From the NCBI RefSeq assembly GCF_030124145.1, contig NZ_JASKMS010000012.1, positions 1-64,000 of the forward strand: 64,000 nucleotides of DNA, read 5' to 3'. Each line of letters begins with the position of its first letter. The stretch's first letter is position 1. Shown here piece after piece: positions 18,171 to 28,865 of the stretch. This DNA is from Streptomyces sp. 378 (GTDB lineage Bacteria > Actinomycetota > Actinomycetes > Streptomycetales > Streptomycetaceae). The translations under genes were made by a program, and so were the position numbers. The notes beneath the pieces are model-generated. The model was given only the letters and a program-made list of their open reading frames with translations, did not search any database and was not told where the DNA came from.

Positions 18171-18600
18171 TCAGACGCTCCCGGCGTGACCATGCCCGAC
18201 CCGCGGTCCGGCGTCGGGTGTGCCACCGACGCCGCGGGTCCGCTCGCGCATGCCGACGAGCCCGAAGCCGGGGATTGCGCCGGGGCCGGTCCGGTGCCAA
18301 CGTCGCGGACAGGCAGGTGCAGGGCGCCGTCCCGCTCCGCCGGCTCGACCCGGACGGCCGGTTCGGGCCCCGCGTGCCGTACGGCGTTCGTCAGGGCTTC
18401 CTGCACGATGCGGTAGGCGGCGGCGACGGCGGGGGTGCCTGCCGTATCCGTACGGTAGGCGGCGCCCACGGCGGAGGGCCTGCCGTATCCGTACGGTAGG
18501 CGGCGCCCACGGCGGAGGGCCTGCCGTATCCGTACGGTCTGCTCGACCCGGGCTCCGGCGAGCCGCGCGGCCCGGGCCAGGTCGGGTCCGGCTCCCTCCG
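18171..18600 (-). pseudogene. Broken two-component sensor histidine kinase, C-terminal part
   Basis: The minus strand keeps pieces of a NarL/DesK-type kinase: a DHp-linker segment (DLARAARLAGARVE), the N-box AAAYRIVQEALTNAVRHAG, and the G1 region reading VRDVGTGPAPA. The G2 end, GFGLVGMRERTRGVGGTPDA, is present only after a frame change near 18270. The N-box is preceded by a 41-bp tandem duplication that adds an AAYR-like copy. No N-terminal sensing part or response regulator follows. It is a decayed gene on the opposite strand to the ABC operon. Boundaries are approximate. Confidence 0.75.
18440..18538. repeat. 41-bp tandem duplication plus partial third copy
   Basis: Two perfect 41-bp units (18440-18480 and 18481-18521) are followed by the first 17 bases of a third (18522-18538). 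Each unit starts TGCCGTATCCGTACGG. It lies inside the broken sensor kinase, next to the N-box codons. Since 41 is not a multiple of three, each copy shifts the frame. Confidence 0.9.
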
Positions 18601-18735
18601 GTCGGGTGTCTGGATCGGTCTCCGGACTCCCGTCCGCCGGGTGCCGTTTCGTCGGGCGTGAGGTCGAGCCGGGGGCTGCTGCCGGGGGCGGCCCCGGCCG
18701 CGCGCTACTCCCCGGGGAGTACGTGGGGGCGTGCC

Positions 18736-19434
18736 CTACGAAGGCGTGCGCGCCGCCGCCGCCAGCAGCCGGGTCACGTCGTCGGAGCAGATGGTGAGCG
18801 CCGCACCCACCGTCGCCAGCACATCCCGCTCGGCCGGGGTGTACGGCGCGTCCGCGAGGGCGATGCGGGCGCCCTGGAGCAGGATCGATTCGCGGCCGAC
18901 GGTGGCGAGGTGCGGGGCGAGCGGGTCCAGGGCCTCGTGCAGCTCTATGGCGAGCCCGGCGCCGCACGGTCCACCGGTGATCCGGCCGGTGTCGGCCTCC
19001 AGCGCCTCGACGAGGGCGGCCAGCTGCTCCTCGGTGCAGTCGTCGAAGCCGGCCGCGCGCACGGCGAGCACGGCGGCCTCCAGTGCCGTACGGGAACCGG
19101 CGCCGCCCGCGGCCAGCACGGCGAGGGCGACCGTGTGCACGGCGTCGCGGAGCATCGCGGAGAAGCGCGTGGTGGTGGGGTGGTCGAGGACGTCCGTGCC
19201 GAAGTGGCGGCGGCAGGCGGCGCACTCCACGACCGGGCCGGTCTCGCCGCGCGGCAGCACGGGCAGGCCGAGCAGGGTGAAGCGGCGTTGTCCGGTCAGC
19301 CGCTGGTAGTTGCGGTCGCCGCCGCAGCCGGGGCAGAAGAACTCCCCGTCACCGGCGGCCGTCCACGCGGTGCGGGTGCCCAGGATGCGCGAACACCTGG
19401 CGGCATGGCCGTTTCGTCCCCGTCCTGGCAGCAC
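18736..19434 (-). CDS. TerB-like protein with N-terminal zinc ribbon
   Basis: A 232-residue cytoplasmic protein. Residues about 28-78 hold two Cys pairs, FFCPGCGG and VVECAACRRHFG, flanking a conserved NYQRLTGQRRFTLLGLPVLP; this is a zinc ribbon of the kind often fused to TerB domains. The rest is all-helical and fits a TerB/tellurite-resistance fold: AMLRDAVHTVALAVLAAGG near its start and YTPAERDVLATVGAALTICS near its end. TerB proteins take part in membrane-associated stress responses, but no other ter genes are close by, so the name indicates fold only. It lies downstream of leuA on the same strand after a likely terminator. Confidence 0.75.
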   Translation of the reverse strand: MLPGRGRNGHAARCSRILGTRTAWTAAGDGEFFCPGCGGDRNYQRLTGQRRFTLLGLPVLPRGETGPVVECAACRRHFGTDVLDHPTTTRFSAMLRDAVHTVALAVLAAGGAGSRTALEAAVLAVRAAGFDDCTEEQLAALVEALEADTGRITGGPCGAGLAIELHEALDPLAPHLATVGRESILLQGARIALADAPYTPAERDVLATVGAALTICSDDVTRLLAAAARTPS

Positions 19435-19565
19435 GTCGCACCTCCGTCACGCCGCGCGGCAACGCCGCCGCGCTTGCGTGATGTTAGCCACATCGGAGAC
19501 GAGGAGTCAGCACCCCGGAGGAGACCTTTCCGTGACCTCCACAGCAAATGGCCGGTATACGACGC

Positions 19566-19597
19566 GGCTCCGCCCGCCTACGTCGGCGGACGGAGCC
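19566..19597 (-). terminator. Stem-loop downstream of leuA
   Basis: A strong inverted repeat, arms GGCTCCGCCCGCC and GGCGGACGGAGCC with one mismatch and a 6-nt loop, lies about 50 bases after the leuA stop. It probably ends leuA transcripts before the TerB-like gene. Confidence 0.65.
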
Positions 19598-19644
19598 CCT
19601 GTGGCGTCCTTGAGCGGCCTTCGGACGCAGACCCGTACGGCTGG

Positions 19645-21447
<1,803 letters not shown>

Positions 21448-21466
<19 letters not shown>

Positions 21467-21507
21467 CAGCTAAGGAGAAGCAGCCCGAAACGCATGATGC
21501 GCAGCAT
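21448..21507 (-). CDS. leuL: leuA leader peptide
   Basis: A 19-codon open frame, MLRIMRFGLLLLSCRGEGL, ends 81 bases before leuA. It contains four consecutive leucine codons, CTG CTT CTC CTT, of which CTT is rare in Streptomyces, as expected of a leucine-sensing leader. A -10-like TAGCAT lies at 21511-21506 over the first ATG, so the transcript may begin near 21500 and use the internal ATG at 21495 (15 codons, still with all four leucines). The hairpin described at 21424-21466 begins inside the leader. It fits classical attenuation: starvation for leucyl-tRNA stalls the ribosome and changes downstream folding. Confidence 0.65.
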
Positions 21508-21686
21508 GCTAGCCGAGCCCCTCCCGGCGCGTGGGGTCGTTCCAGTATGCGGGACCCGAAGCACATACGGGACAAAAAGTGCGCTATACCACTCCGCCAC
21601 GGAGCGTGAAGGGCGTTGTCACGGTATTTCACCAATCATGGTGGCGAGCAGTGACAGCATCGTCACGCAGTGCAAAGGTGCCGGGC

Positions 21687-22748
21687 ATGACGACTCACGG
21701 GGGCTTCGAGCCCGTCTTCTGCACCATCGTCCCGCCCCATGTCCTCGACCGGCTCGCCCGCGCCGAGGACCCCGCGCTCGCCGGTCCCGCCCGCCGCACC
21801 CTGCAGCGCGACGCCTTCGAGCGCACCCAGCGCCGCCTGACCACGGTCATCGGCGCCACCGCCGTCGCCGCGGTCCCCGAAGGCAAGCCGCGGCGCACCG
21901 TCCACGACGCCCGGCACGGCACCAACCTGCCCGGCCACAAGGTCCGCGGCGAGGGCGACAAGCCCGGCAAGGACGCCACCGTCAACCGCGCCTACGCGGG
22001 TCTCGGCGCCACCTTCGAGCTGTTCCTCCAGGCCTACCGGCGCGACTCGATCGACGGCAGCGGCCTCCCGCTGAACGCGACGGTCCACTACGACCGCGAC
22101 TACAACAACGCGTTCTGGAACGGCGAGCAGATGGTCTTCGGCGACGGGGACGGGGAGATCTTCCTCGACTTCACCCTCCCGATCGACGTCATCGGCCACG
22201 AACTCGCGCACGGCGTCACGCAGTACACGGCCAACCTCACCTACTTCGGCCAGCCGGGCGCGCTCAACGAGTCCCTGTCGGACGTCTTCGGCGCCCTGAT
22301 CAAGCAGTACACGCTCGGGCAGACCGCCGCCGAGGCCGACTGGCTGATCGGCGCGGGCCTGCTCGCCCCCCGCGTGACCGGCACGGCCCTGCGCTCCATG
22401 AAGGAGCCGGGCACGGCGTACGACGACGACGTCCTCGGCAAGGACCCGCAGCCGGCCACGATGGACGACTTCGTGCGCACCGGCCGCGACAACGGCGGCG
22501 TGCACATCAACTCGGGCATCCCGAACCACGCCTTCTACCTCGCGGCCACCGCCCTCGGCGGCCACGCCTGGGAGCGGGCCGGGCAGGTCTGGTACGACGT
22601 GCTGACCGGCGGCGAGCTGAGGCAGGACGCCCTGTTCGCCGACTTCGCCACGCTCACCGTCAAGGCCGCCCGGGAGCGCTTCGGCGACGGGGAGGAGCTG
22701 GACGCCGTGTCGAAGGCCTGGGAGCGGGTCGGGGTGCGGACCCTGTAA
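21687..22748 (+). CDS. Protealysin-type M4 metallopeptidase
   Basis: A 353-residue zinc metallopeptidase of the thermolysin family. The zinc motif is VIGHELAHGVTQY (HExxH), the third ligand is in GALNESLSDVFG, and the catalytic His is probably in GGVHINSGIPNHAFY. There is no signal peptide. The N-terminus GFEPVFCTIVPPHVLDRLA carries the short protealysin-type propeptide motif (C-x-I-x-P-P-x-x-L), which blocks the active site through its Cys and is removed by autolysis. Such enzymes are made in the cytoplasm. Start ATG 21687; earlier in-frame codons lie in a lower-GC stretch lacking homology. The gene 20 bases downstream looks like its inhibitor emfourin, so the two probably form an operon. 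Confidence 0.92.
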   Translation: MTTHGGFEPVFCTIVPPHVLDRLARAEDPALAGPARRTLQRDAFERTQRRLTTVIGATAVAAVPEGKPRRTVHDARHGTNLPGHKVRGEGDKPGKDATVNRAYAGLGATFELFLQAYRRDSIDGSGLPLNATVHYDRDYNNAFWNGEQMVFGDGDGEIFLDFTLPIDVIGHELAHGVTQYTANLTYFGQPGALNESLSDVFGALIKQYTLGQTAAEADWLIGAGLLAPRVTGTALRSMKEPGTAYDDDVLGKDPQPATMDDFVRTGRDNGGVHINSGIPNHAFYLAATALGGHAWERAGQVWYDVLTGGELRQDALFADFATLTVKAARERFGDGEELDAVSKAWERVGVRTL

Positions 22749-22768
22749 TTCCGTACTAGACAGGTCCC

Positions 22769-23035
22769 ATGCGGATTCAGGTGAGGCGCACGGGCGGGTT
22801 CGCGGGCATCGAGCGGCACGCGGAGGTGGACACCTCGGGCCGGCCCGATGCCGCCGAGTGGCACGCCCTGGCCGGGCAGGCGGTCGCCGACGGGCGGAGC
22901 ACGCCGCCGGTCGGGCTGCCGGACGGCTTCAGCTACCAGCTCACGGTGGACGGGAAGACCGTGTACTGCGCGGATCCCCGGCTGACGGCGGAGCAGCGCA
23001 AGCTGATCTCGCGGGTGCTGAAGGAAGGGGCCTAA
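22769..23035 (+). CDS. Emfourin-like protealysin inhibitor
   Basis: An 88-residue protein starting MRIQVRRTGGFAGIERHAEV. The R-x-G-G-F-A-G-I motif near the N-terminus, the central loop VGLPDGFSYQLTVDG and the C-terminal helix LTAEQRKLISRVLKEG match what I recall of emfourin (M4in), the inhibitor encoded next to protealysin in Serratia. It lies 20 bases after the protealysin-type gene on the same strand. Its job is probably to keep the cytoplasmic protease in check. This is recall of the family plus gene context; no alignment was run. Confidence 0.8.
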   Translation: MRIQVRRTGGFAGIERHAEVDTSGRPDAAEWHALAGQAVADGRSTPPVGLPDGFSYQLTVDGKTVYCADPRLTAEQRKLISRVLKEGA

Positions 23036-23056
23036 CGGCCGCTTCCCGCGCGGGCG

Positions 23057-23086
23057 TTGACTTCCGTTACCGTCGGTACGGATGAT
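23057..23086 (+). promoter_or_regulatory. Candidate promoter of the beta-glucosidase gene
   Basis: TTGACT (23057-23062) and GATGAT (23081-23086) are 18 bases apart and would start transcription at about 23093, one base before the ATG at 23094. This points to a leaderless message. Confidence 0.45.
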
Positions 23087-23093
23087 CCAGCGC

Positions 23094-24416
23094 ATGGCGA
23101 CTGACGCAGGCACCGCGATCCCCCGTTTCCCCGACGGCTTCCTCTGGGGCGTGTCCACCTCGGCGCACCAGATCGAGGGCGCCGCGGACGAGCGCGAACC
23201 GTCCGTGTGGGACGCGTTCACGGCGGAGCCGGGACGGGTGAAGGACGGCTCCACGGCGGCGGTGGCCTGCGACCACGTCCACCGCCACCGCGAGGACGTG
23301 GCACTCCTGGCCGGCCTCGGCGTGAACGCCTACCGCTTCTCGCTCTCCTGGCCGCGCGTGCGCTCCGAGAAGGGCCTGGACTTCTACGACCGGCTGGTGG
23401 ACGACCTGTGCGCGGCCGGTGTCCGCCCGGTGCCGACGCTGTTCCACTGGGACCTGCCGGCGGACCTGGACTGGCTGGAGCGGGACACGGCCGCGCGTTT
23501 CGCCGAGCACGTGTCGCTGGTCGCGGGCCGGCTGGGCGACCGTGTGACGAAGTGGATCACCCTGAACGAGCCCGCCGAGCACACCCTGCTGGGTCACGCC
23601 CTGGGCGTGCACGCGCCGGGGAAGCGGCTGATGTTCGACGCGCTGCCGGCCGCCCACCACCAGCTGCTCGCCCACGGCCTGGCCGTCCGGGCCCTGCGCG
23701 CCTCGGGCGCCGGGGACATCGGCATCGCCAACTCGCACGGCCCGACCTGGGCGGCCTCGACCGAGGCGGCGGACGTGGAGGCGGCCGACTTCTACGACCT
23801 GCTGCTGAACCGCCTGTTCGCGGACCCACTTTTGCTGGGCCGGTACCCGGACGGCATCGGCGAGCTGATGCCCGGGGACGTGGAGGCCGACCTGAAGGTG
23901 ATCGCCGAGCCGCTCGACTGGTACGGCATCAACTACTACGCGCCGACCAGGGTGGGTGCCCCGCAGGGCGCGCAGATCGAGTTCGGCGGGGTTACGATGC
24001 CCGCCGAACTGCCCTTCTCCGTCCGGGAGATCGAGGGACGCCCGGTGACGGACTTCGGCTGGCCGGTCGTCCCCGAGGGCCTCACCGAACTGCTCACCAC
24101 GTTCCGCGACCGCTACGGCGACCGGCTCCCACCCGTCGTCATCACCGAGAACGGCTGCGCGTACCCGGGCGTGGACGACCAAGACCGCATCGCCTATCTG
24201 GACGGCCATGTGCGGGCCCTGCACCGGGCGGTGGAGGCGGGCGTCGACGTGCGCGGCTACTTCGTGTGGTCCCTGCTCGACAACTTCGAGTGGGCGGAGG
24301 GCTACGCACGCCGTTTCGGCCTGATCCACGTCGACTTCGACACCCTGGAGCGGACCCCCAAGGCGTCGTACCACTGGTACCGGGAGCTGCTGCGGGCACA
24401 GGGGCCCACGGCTTGA
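23094..24416 (+). CDS. Family 1 glycoside hydrolase (beta-glucosidase)
   Basis: A 440-residue cytoplasmic GH1 enzyme that hydrolyses beta-linked disaccharides or aryl glucosides. The N-terminal signature FPDGFLWGVSTSAHQIEGA is complete, the acid/base Glu is in WITLNEPAEH, the nucleophile Glu is in VVITENGCAY, and the aglycone region SLLDNFEWAEGY is standard. The length is typical and there is no signal peptide. The ATG at 23082 (four codons longer) is possible, but the promoter spacing favours the ATG at 23094. No CebR-type operator or cellobiose transporter is next to it, so its link to cellulose use is not shown here. Confidence 0.93.
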   Translation: MATDAGTAIPRFPDGFLWGVSTSAHQIEGAADEREPSVWDAFTAEPGRVKDGSTAAVACDHVHRHREDVALLAGLGVNAYRFSLSWPRVRSEKGLDFYDRLVDDLCAAGVRPVPTLFHWDLPADLDWLERDTAARFAEHVSLVAGRLGDRVTKWITLNEPAEHTLLGHALGVHAPGKRLMFDALPAAHHQLLAHGLAVRALRASGAGDIGIANSHGPTWAASTEAADVEAADFYDLLLNRLFADPLLLGRYPDGIGELMPGDVEADLKVIAEPLDWYGINYYAPTRVGAPQGAQIEFGGVTMPAELPFSVREIEGRPVTDFGWPVVPEGLTELLTTFRDRYGDRLPPVVITENGCAYPGVDDQDRIAYLDGHVRALHRAVEAGVDVRGYFVWSLLDNFEWAEGYARRFGLIHVDFDTLERTPKASYHWYRELLRAQGPTA

Positions 24417-24476
24417 CCGCCCGCTCCCGGAGATGTGCGCGAGCCCGCGGACGGCCTTGGAGCGGGCCGCGGGCTC

Positions 24477-25430
24477 TCAGAACCCCAGTTTGCGCAACTG
24501 CCGGGGATCCCGCTGCCAGTCCTTGGCCACCTTCACGTGCAGGTCGAGGAAGACCGGCGTGCCCAGCAGCGCCTCGATCTGCTTGCGGGACTTGATGCCG
24601 ACCTCCTTCAGGCGCTTGCCCTTGGGGCCGATGATGATGCCCTTCTGGCTGGGGCGCTCGATGTAGACGAAGGCGTGGATGTCGAGGAGGGGCTTGTCGG
24701 CGGGGCGGTCCTCGCGCGGGAGCATCTCCTCGACGACGACCGCGATGGAGTGCGGCAGCTCGTCACGGACGCCCTCCAGCGCGGCCTCGCGGATCAGCTC
24801 CGCGATCATGACCTGCTCGGGCTCGTCGGTCAGGTCGCCCTCGGGGTAGAGCGCGGGGCCATCGGGCAGCAGGGGGACGAGCAGATCGGCCAGCAGACCC
24901 ACCTGCTGGTCGGCGACGGCCGAGACCGGCACGATCTCGGCCCACTCGAAGCCGAGCTCCTTGCCGAGCTGGTCGACGGCGATCAGCTGCTCGGCGAGCG
25001 CCTTGCTGTCCACCAGGTCGGTCTTGGTGACGATGGCGATCTTCGGCGTCTTCTTGATGGACGCCAGTTCCTTCGCGATGAAGCGGTCGCCGGGACCGAG
25101 CTTCTCGTTCGCCGGCAGACAGAAGCCGATCACGTCGACCTCGGCCCACGTGGTGCGCACGACGTCGTTGAGCCGCTCGCCCAGCAGTGTGCGCGGCTTG
25201 TGCAACCCCGGGGTGTCGACCAGGATCAGCTGGGCGTCCGGGCGGTGCACGATGCCCCGCACGGTGTGCCGCGTCGTCTGCGGCTGGTTCGCCGTGATCG
25301 CCACCTTCTGGCCGACCAGAGCATTCGTGAGGGTGGACTTGCCCGCGTTGGGACGGCCCACGAAGCAGGCGAAGCCGGCCCTGTGGACAGCTCCGGCCGG
25401 CTCTTCGGATGACTGGGTACGAACGCTCAT
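24477..25430 (-). CDS. era: GTPase Era, ribosome maturation factor
   Basis: A 317-residue GTPase that binds the 3' end of 16S rRNA and helps assemble the 30S subunit. The G domain has GRPNAGKST (G1), the switch region NQPQTTRHTVRG (G2), DTPGLHKPR (G3) and TKTD (G4). A C-terminal KH domain contains GIIIGPKGKRLKEVGIKSR, the RNA-binding GxxG turn. Two in-frame ATGs lie at 25439 and 25430; I prefer the second. It stands apart from ybeY and phoH, which in many Streptomyces lie just upstream; here the amtB remnant, PII and several other genes lie between. Confidence 0.96.
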   Translation of the reverse strand: MSVRTQSSEEPAGAVHRAGFACFVGRPNAGKSTLTNALVGQKVAITANQPQTTRHTVRGIVHRPDAQLILVDTPGLHKPRTLLGERLNDVVRTTWAEVDVIGFCLPANEKLGPGDRFIAKELASIKKTPKIAIVTKTDLVDSKALAEQLIAVDQLGKELGFEWAEIVPVSAVADQQVGLLADLLVPLLPDGPALYPEGDLTDEPEQVMIAELIREAALEGVRDELPHSIAVVVEEMLPREDRPADKPLLDIHAFVYIERPSQKGIIIGPKGKRLKEVGIKSRKQIEALLGTPVFLDLHVKVAKDWQRDPRQLRKLGF

Positions 25431-25484
25431 GGCGCCCATTGTCCCTGATCCACGAAGCCGCCCTGTACCGGACGCCTCTGGTGA

Positions 25485-26150
<666 letters not shown>

Positions 26151-26174
26151 CGCCGGGGCCGCGCCGCCGCGGTC

Positions 26175-26651
26175 TCAGTCGAAGACGAACGGGCCCGGTG
26201 ACTGCGGCCCGGTCGCCGTGCAGGTGATGGTGATGCCGAAGACGGTCATCCGCAGCGAGCCGCCGAAGGCCTCCAGGCTGTCGCCCGAGGCCACGGTGCC
26301 GCTGAGAGGGCCGACCTCGACGGGGGCGCCGGCGGCCATCGCCGGGTTCTCCGTGCCGGTGAAGTCGACGGTTCCGCCGCCACTCTTCACCAGGGTGAGG
26401 GCGGAGGAGATCGAGTCCTCTCCCAGCGCGATGGGCGCCGTGATCGCGGAGGACGTGACCGTGACGGTGGCGGCGGTGCCGTCCTGCGTGGCCGTGAGCG
26501 TGGCCTCACCGCTGCCGAAGCCGCCGCAGTCCGCGCTGATCGTCGCCGTCTGGGGGGTGACGGCGAGGGCTGCGGGGGCGAAGGCGAGCCCGGTGACCGC
26601 GAGGGCCCCGGCCGCCAGTGCCGCACCTGCTCCGATTCGCTTGCATCTCAT
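26175..26651 (-). CDS. Small secreted protein of unknown function
   Basis: A 158-residue exported protein. The signal peptide MRCKRIGAGAALAAGALAVT...FAPAALA ends with an Ala-x-Ala cleavage site. The mature part is rich in Thr, Ser, Gly and Val, alternates in beta-strand fashion, and has two cysteines (ISADCGG and ITCTATG), probably a disulphide. I recognise no enzyme motif. Similar small beta-rich secreted proteins are common in Streptomyces. It ends 25 bases from the convergent PII gene and stands alone. Confidence 0.78.
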   Translation of the reverse strand: MRCKRIGAGAALAAGALAVTGLAFAPAALAVTPQTATISADCGGFGSGEATLTATQDGTAATVTVTSSAITAPIALGEDSISSALTLVKSGGGTVDFTGTENPAMAAGAPVEVGPLSGTVASGDSLEAFGGSLRMTVFGITITCTATGPQSPGPFVFD

Positions 26652-26822
26652 GGGATTCCGGCTCCCTTTCCGTGTGGGGGGACCGCTCGGCAGGTGGGTG
26701 CGGGCACGCTGCGCGAGAGTCGAACCTGACGGTCCGTCGGAACATACGGTTCCATTGATGCGCCTGGGAGCAGGGGCGGCAAGGGGGAGAACCGGCCTAA
26801 TGAGAGCCGCCCCCAGTGAGGT

Positions 26823-27176
26823 TCAGCCGGCGGTGACGGTGGTCCGCACCGTCCCGTCCGGCCCGGCCACCAGGACCGGCGTCTCGGCGCTGCCCAGCTC
26901 CCGCACCGCCGCCCGGTCCTGCGCGGAGACGGTCTCCGCCTCCGTCACCAGCGCGGCCGCCTCCAGCGAGCGGGCGCCCGAGGCCACCGCCATCGCCACA
27001 GCGGTCCGCAGGGCACTGAGCTGCAGGGAGTCGAGGGCCACGGTGCCCGCGACATAGGTGCGTCCGGTCTCGTCCCGCACGGCCGCGCCCTCGGGCACGC
27101 CGTTGCGGGCCCGCGCGGAACGGGCCAGGGTGACGATCTTGCGGTCCTCGGGGTCGAGCGCGCTGCTGTCGGTCAT
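26823..27176 (-). CDS. Cytidine deaminase-like protein lacking the zinc site
   Basis: A 117-residue protein with the outline of the cytidine deaminase fold: DPEDRKIVTLARSARARNGV, then GAAVRDETGRTYVAGTVALD and LQLSALRTAVAMAVASGAR. In true deaminases the segment after TG..Y.G has a catalytic C/H-A-E and later P-C-x-x-C; here the first reads QLSALRT and the second PVLVAGPDG, so no zinc ligands remain. It may be a non-catalytic paralogue that I recall as widespread in actinobacteria near era and ybeY. It lies 20 bases downstream of the MmcQ-like gene on the same strand and probably shares its transcript. Confidence 0.75.
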   Translation of the reverse strand: MTDSSALDPEDRKIVTLARSARARNGVPEGAAVRDETGRTYVAGTVALDSLQLSALRTAVAMAVASGARSLEAAALVTEAETVSAQDRAAVRELGSAETPVLVAGPDGTVRTTVTAG

Positions 27177-27196
27177 GATCCGAGCATACGGAAGCG

Positions 27197-27556
27197 TCAG
27201 GCGCGGTCGAGGCGGAGGCGGTCCGCCCGCGGCAGACCCGCGACGACCAGGTCGTAGGAGTCCTCGATGAGCTCCCGGACCAGCTCGTCCGGGAGGGCGC
27301 CCTCGACGGTGACCGTGTTCCAGTGGCGCTTGTTCATGTGCCAGCCCGGGACGATCAGCCCCTCGTACTCGCGGCGCAGGCGGATCGCCTCCTCCGGGTC
27401 GCACTTGAGGTTGGCCTTCAGCGGCCGTGCGTCGAGGTGCGACAGGGCGAAGAGCTTGCCCTGCACCTTGAAGACCGAGAGCTCCGGGCTGAACGGGAAG
27501 TCCTCCACCGCCGCGTCGAAGGACAGACAGAACGCGCGCAGCTCCTGCGGAGTCAT
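27197..27556 (-). CDS. MmcQ/YjbR family protein
   Basis: A 119-residue protein of the MmcQ/YjbR fold. Typical features are the N-terminal helix [20 protein letters not shown], the strand [14 protein letters not shown], the segment [20 protein letters not shown], and [20 protein letters not shown] with the conserved K-R-H-W. The fold resembles DNA-binding MotA-C-like domains, but the cellular role is unsettled. The ATG overlaps the stop of the CBS-domain gene (ATGA), so the two are translationally coupled in the order CBS protein then MmcQ. Confidence 0.87.
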   Translation of the reverse strand: MTPQELRAFCLSFDAAVEDFPFSPELSVFKVQGKLFALSHLDARPLKANLKCDPEEAIRLRREYEGLIVPGWHMNKRHWNTVTVEGALPDELVRELIEDSYDLVVAGLPRADRLRLDRA

Positions 27557-28857
27557 TCCGGCTTCTCCTCCTCGGGCGGCTCCGCCGGGTCCACCGGTTC
27601 CGCCAGCACCGTCACGATCTTGTTCCGGCGGCCGGCGGCGGCCTCCGCCGTCAGCCGCAGCTCGCGGCCGTCGGGCAGGTCCACGACGGAGGAGGCGCCC
27701 GCGATGGGGACGCGGCCCAGCGCCTTGGCCAGCAGGCCGCCGACCGTCTCGACGTCCTCGTCGTCGAAGGCCTCCAGGCCGTACAGCTCGCCCAGGTCCT
27801 CGATGTCGAGGCGGGCGGTGACCCGGAAGCGGTCCTTGCCGAGGTCCTCCACCGGCGGCAGTTCACGGTCGTACTCGTCGGTGATCTCGCCGACGATCTC
27901 CTCCAGGATGTCCTCGATGGTGACGATGCCGGCCGTGCCGCCGTACTCGTCGATGACCACGGCGACGTGGTTGCGTTCCTTCTGCATCTCGCGCAGCAGG
28001 TCACCGGCGTTCTTGGTGTCGGGCACGAAGAAGGCGGGGCGCATGGCCGTGGACACCTGCTCGGACTCGGCGTCACGGCTGATGTGCGTCCTGCGGACGA
28101 GGTCCTTCAGATAGACGATCCCGACGATGTCGTCCTCGCTCTCGCCGGTCACCGGGATGCGCGAGAAGCCGGAGCGCAGGGCGAGGGTGAGGGCCTGGCG
28201 GATGGTCTTGAAACGCTCGATGACCACCAGGTCCGTGCGCGGCACCATGACCTCGCGCACGAGGGTGTCGCCCAGCTCGAAGACCGAGTGCACCATGCGG
28301 CGCTCCTCGTCCTCGATGAGGGACTCCTTCTCGGCCAGGTCGACCAGCGCGCGCAGCTCCGCCTCGGAGGCGAAGGGGCCGCGCCTGAAGCCCTTGCCGG
28401 GCGTGAGCGCGTTGCCGATGAGGATGAGCAGCGACGGGATCGGGCCCATGATCCGGGCCAGCGGCACCAGGACGTACGCCGAGACCGTCGCGGTGCTCAG
28501 GGGGTGCTGGCGGCCGATGGTGCGCGGGGAGACGCCGACGGCGACGTACGACACGAGGACCATGACCGCGATGGCGACCAGGAGGGCCTCGGTGGTGCCG
28601 TCGAACTCTTGCAGGCAGCCGTAGGTGATCAGCGCGGCGGCGGCCATCTCGCAGGCGACGCGGACCAGCAGCGCGACGTTCAGGTAGCGGGTCGGGTCGG
28701 CGGCGACCTGGGAGAGCTTGGCGCTGCCGCGGCGGCCGGAGCGCACGGCCTCCTCGGCGCGGAAGCTGGAAACGCGCGCGAGGCCCGCCTCCGCGCAGGC
28801 GGCGAGCCAGGCCACGACGACCAGGGCGATGGCGCCCAGAGCCAGTTGGGGACTCAT
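27553..28857 (-). CDS. CNNM/CorC-type membrane protein with CBS pair
   Basis: A 434-residue protein annotated in many genomes as hemolysin-like; related proteins act in magnesium/cobalt efflux. The N-terminal CNNM (DUF21) domain has about four hydrophobic segments from [20 protein letters not shown] to [19 protein letters not shown] pair follows ([14 protein letters not shown] and [13 protein letters not shown], then [20 protein letters not shown]), ending in a CorC-HlyC domain ([18 protein letters not shown]) and an acidic tail. The signature DEYGG is present. It lies 8 bases after ybeY and overlaps the next gene, so phoH-ybeY-CNNM-MmcQ are probably one transcript. Confidence 0.92.
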   Translation of the reverse strand: MSPQLALGAIALVVVAWLAACAEAGLARVSSFRAEEAVRSGRRGSAKLSQVAADPTRYLNVALLVRVACEMAAAALITYGCLQEFDGTTEALLVAIAVMVLVSYVAVGVSPRTIGRQHPLSTATVSAYVLVPLARIMGPIPSLLILIGNALTPGKGFRRGPFASEAELRALVDLAEKESLIEDEERRMVHSVFELGDTLVREVMVPRTDLVVIERFKTIRQALTLALRSGFSRIPVTGESEDDIVGIVYLKDLVRRTHISRDAESEQVSTAMRPAFFVPDTKNAGDLLREMQKERNHVAVVIDEYGGTAGIVTIEDILEEIVGEITDEYDRELPPVEDLGKDRFRVTARLDIEDLGELYGLEAFDDEDVETVGGLLAKALGRVPIAGASSVVDLPDGRELRLTAEAAAGRRNKIVTVLAEPVDPAEPPEEEKPE

Positions 28858-28865
28858 CGGCGGCG

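Noticed and set aside
15872-19225. 1117-codon minus-strand open frame across the ABC operon
   Set aside because: Mostly the antisense of the transporter genes. Only the short kinase-like part near 18171-18600 has real coding character, and it is listed as a pseudogene.
18736-19434. Tellurite resistance operon
   Set aside because: Only a single TerB-fold protein is present, without other ter genes, so the phenotype cannot be claimed.
21540-21612. tRNA-like sequence (GTGGCGGAGTGGTATAGCGC with a TTCGGGTCC loop) upstream of leuA on the minus strand
   Set aside because: No acceptor stem pairs and no anticodon arm of correct size is found; the resemblance to a D-arm and T-loop is partial.
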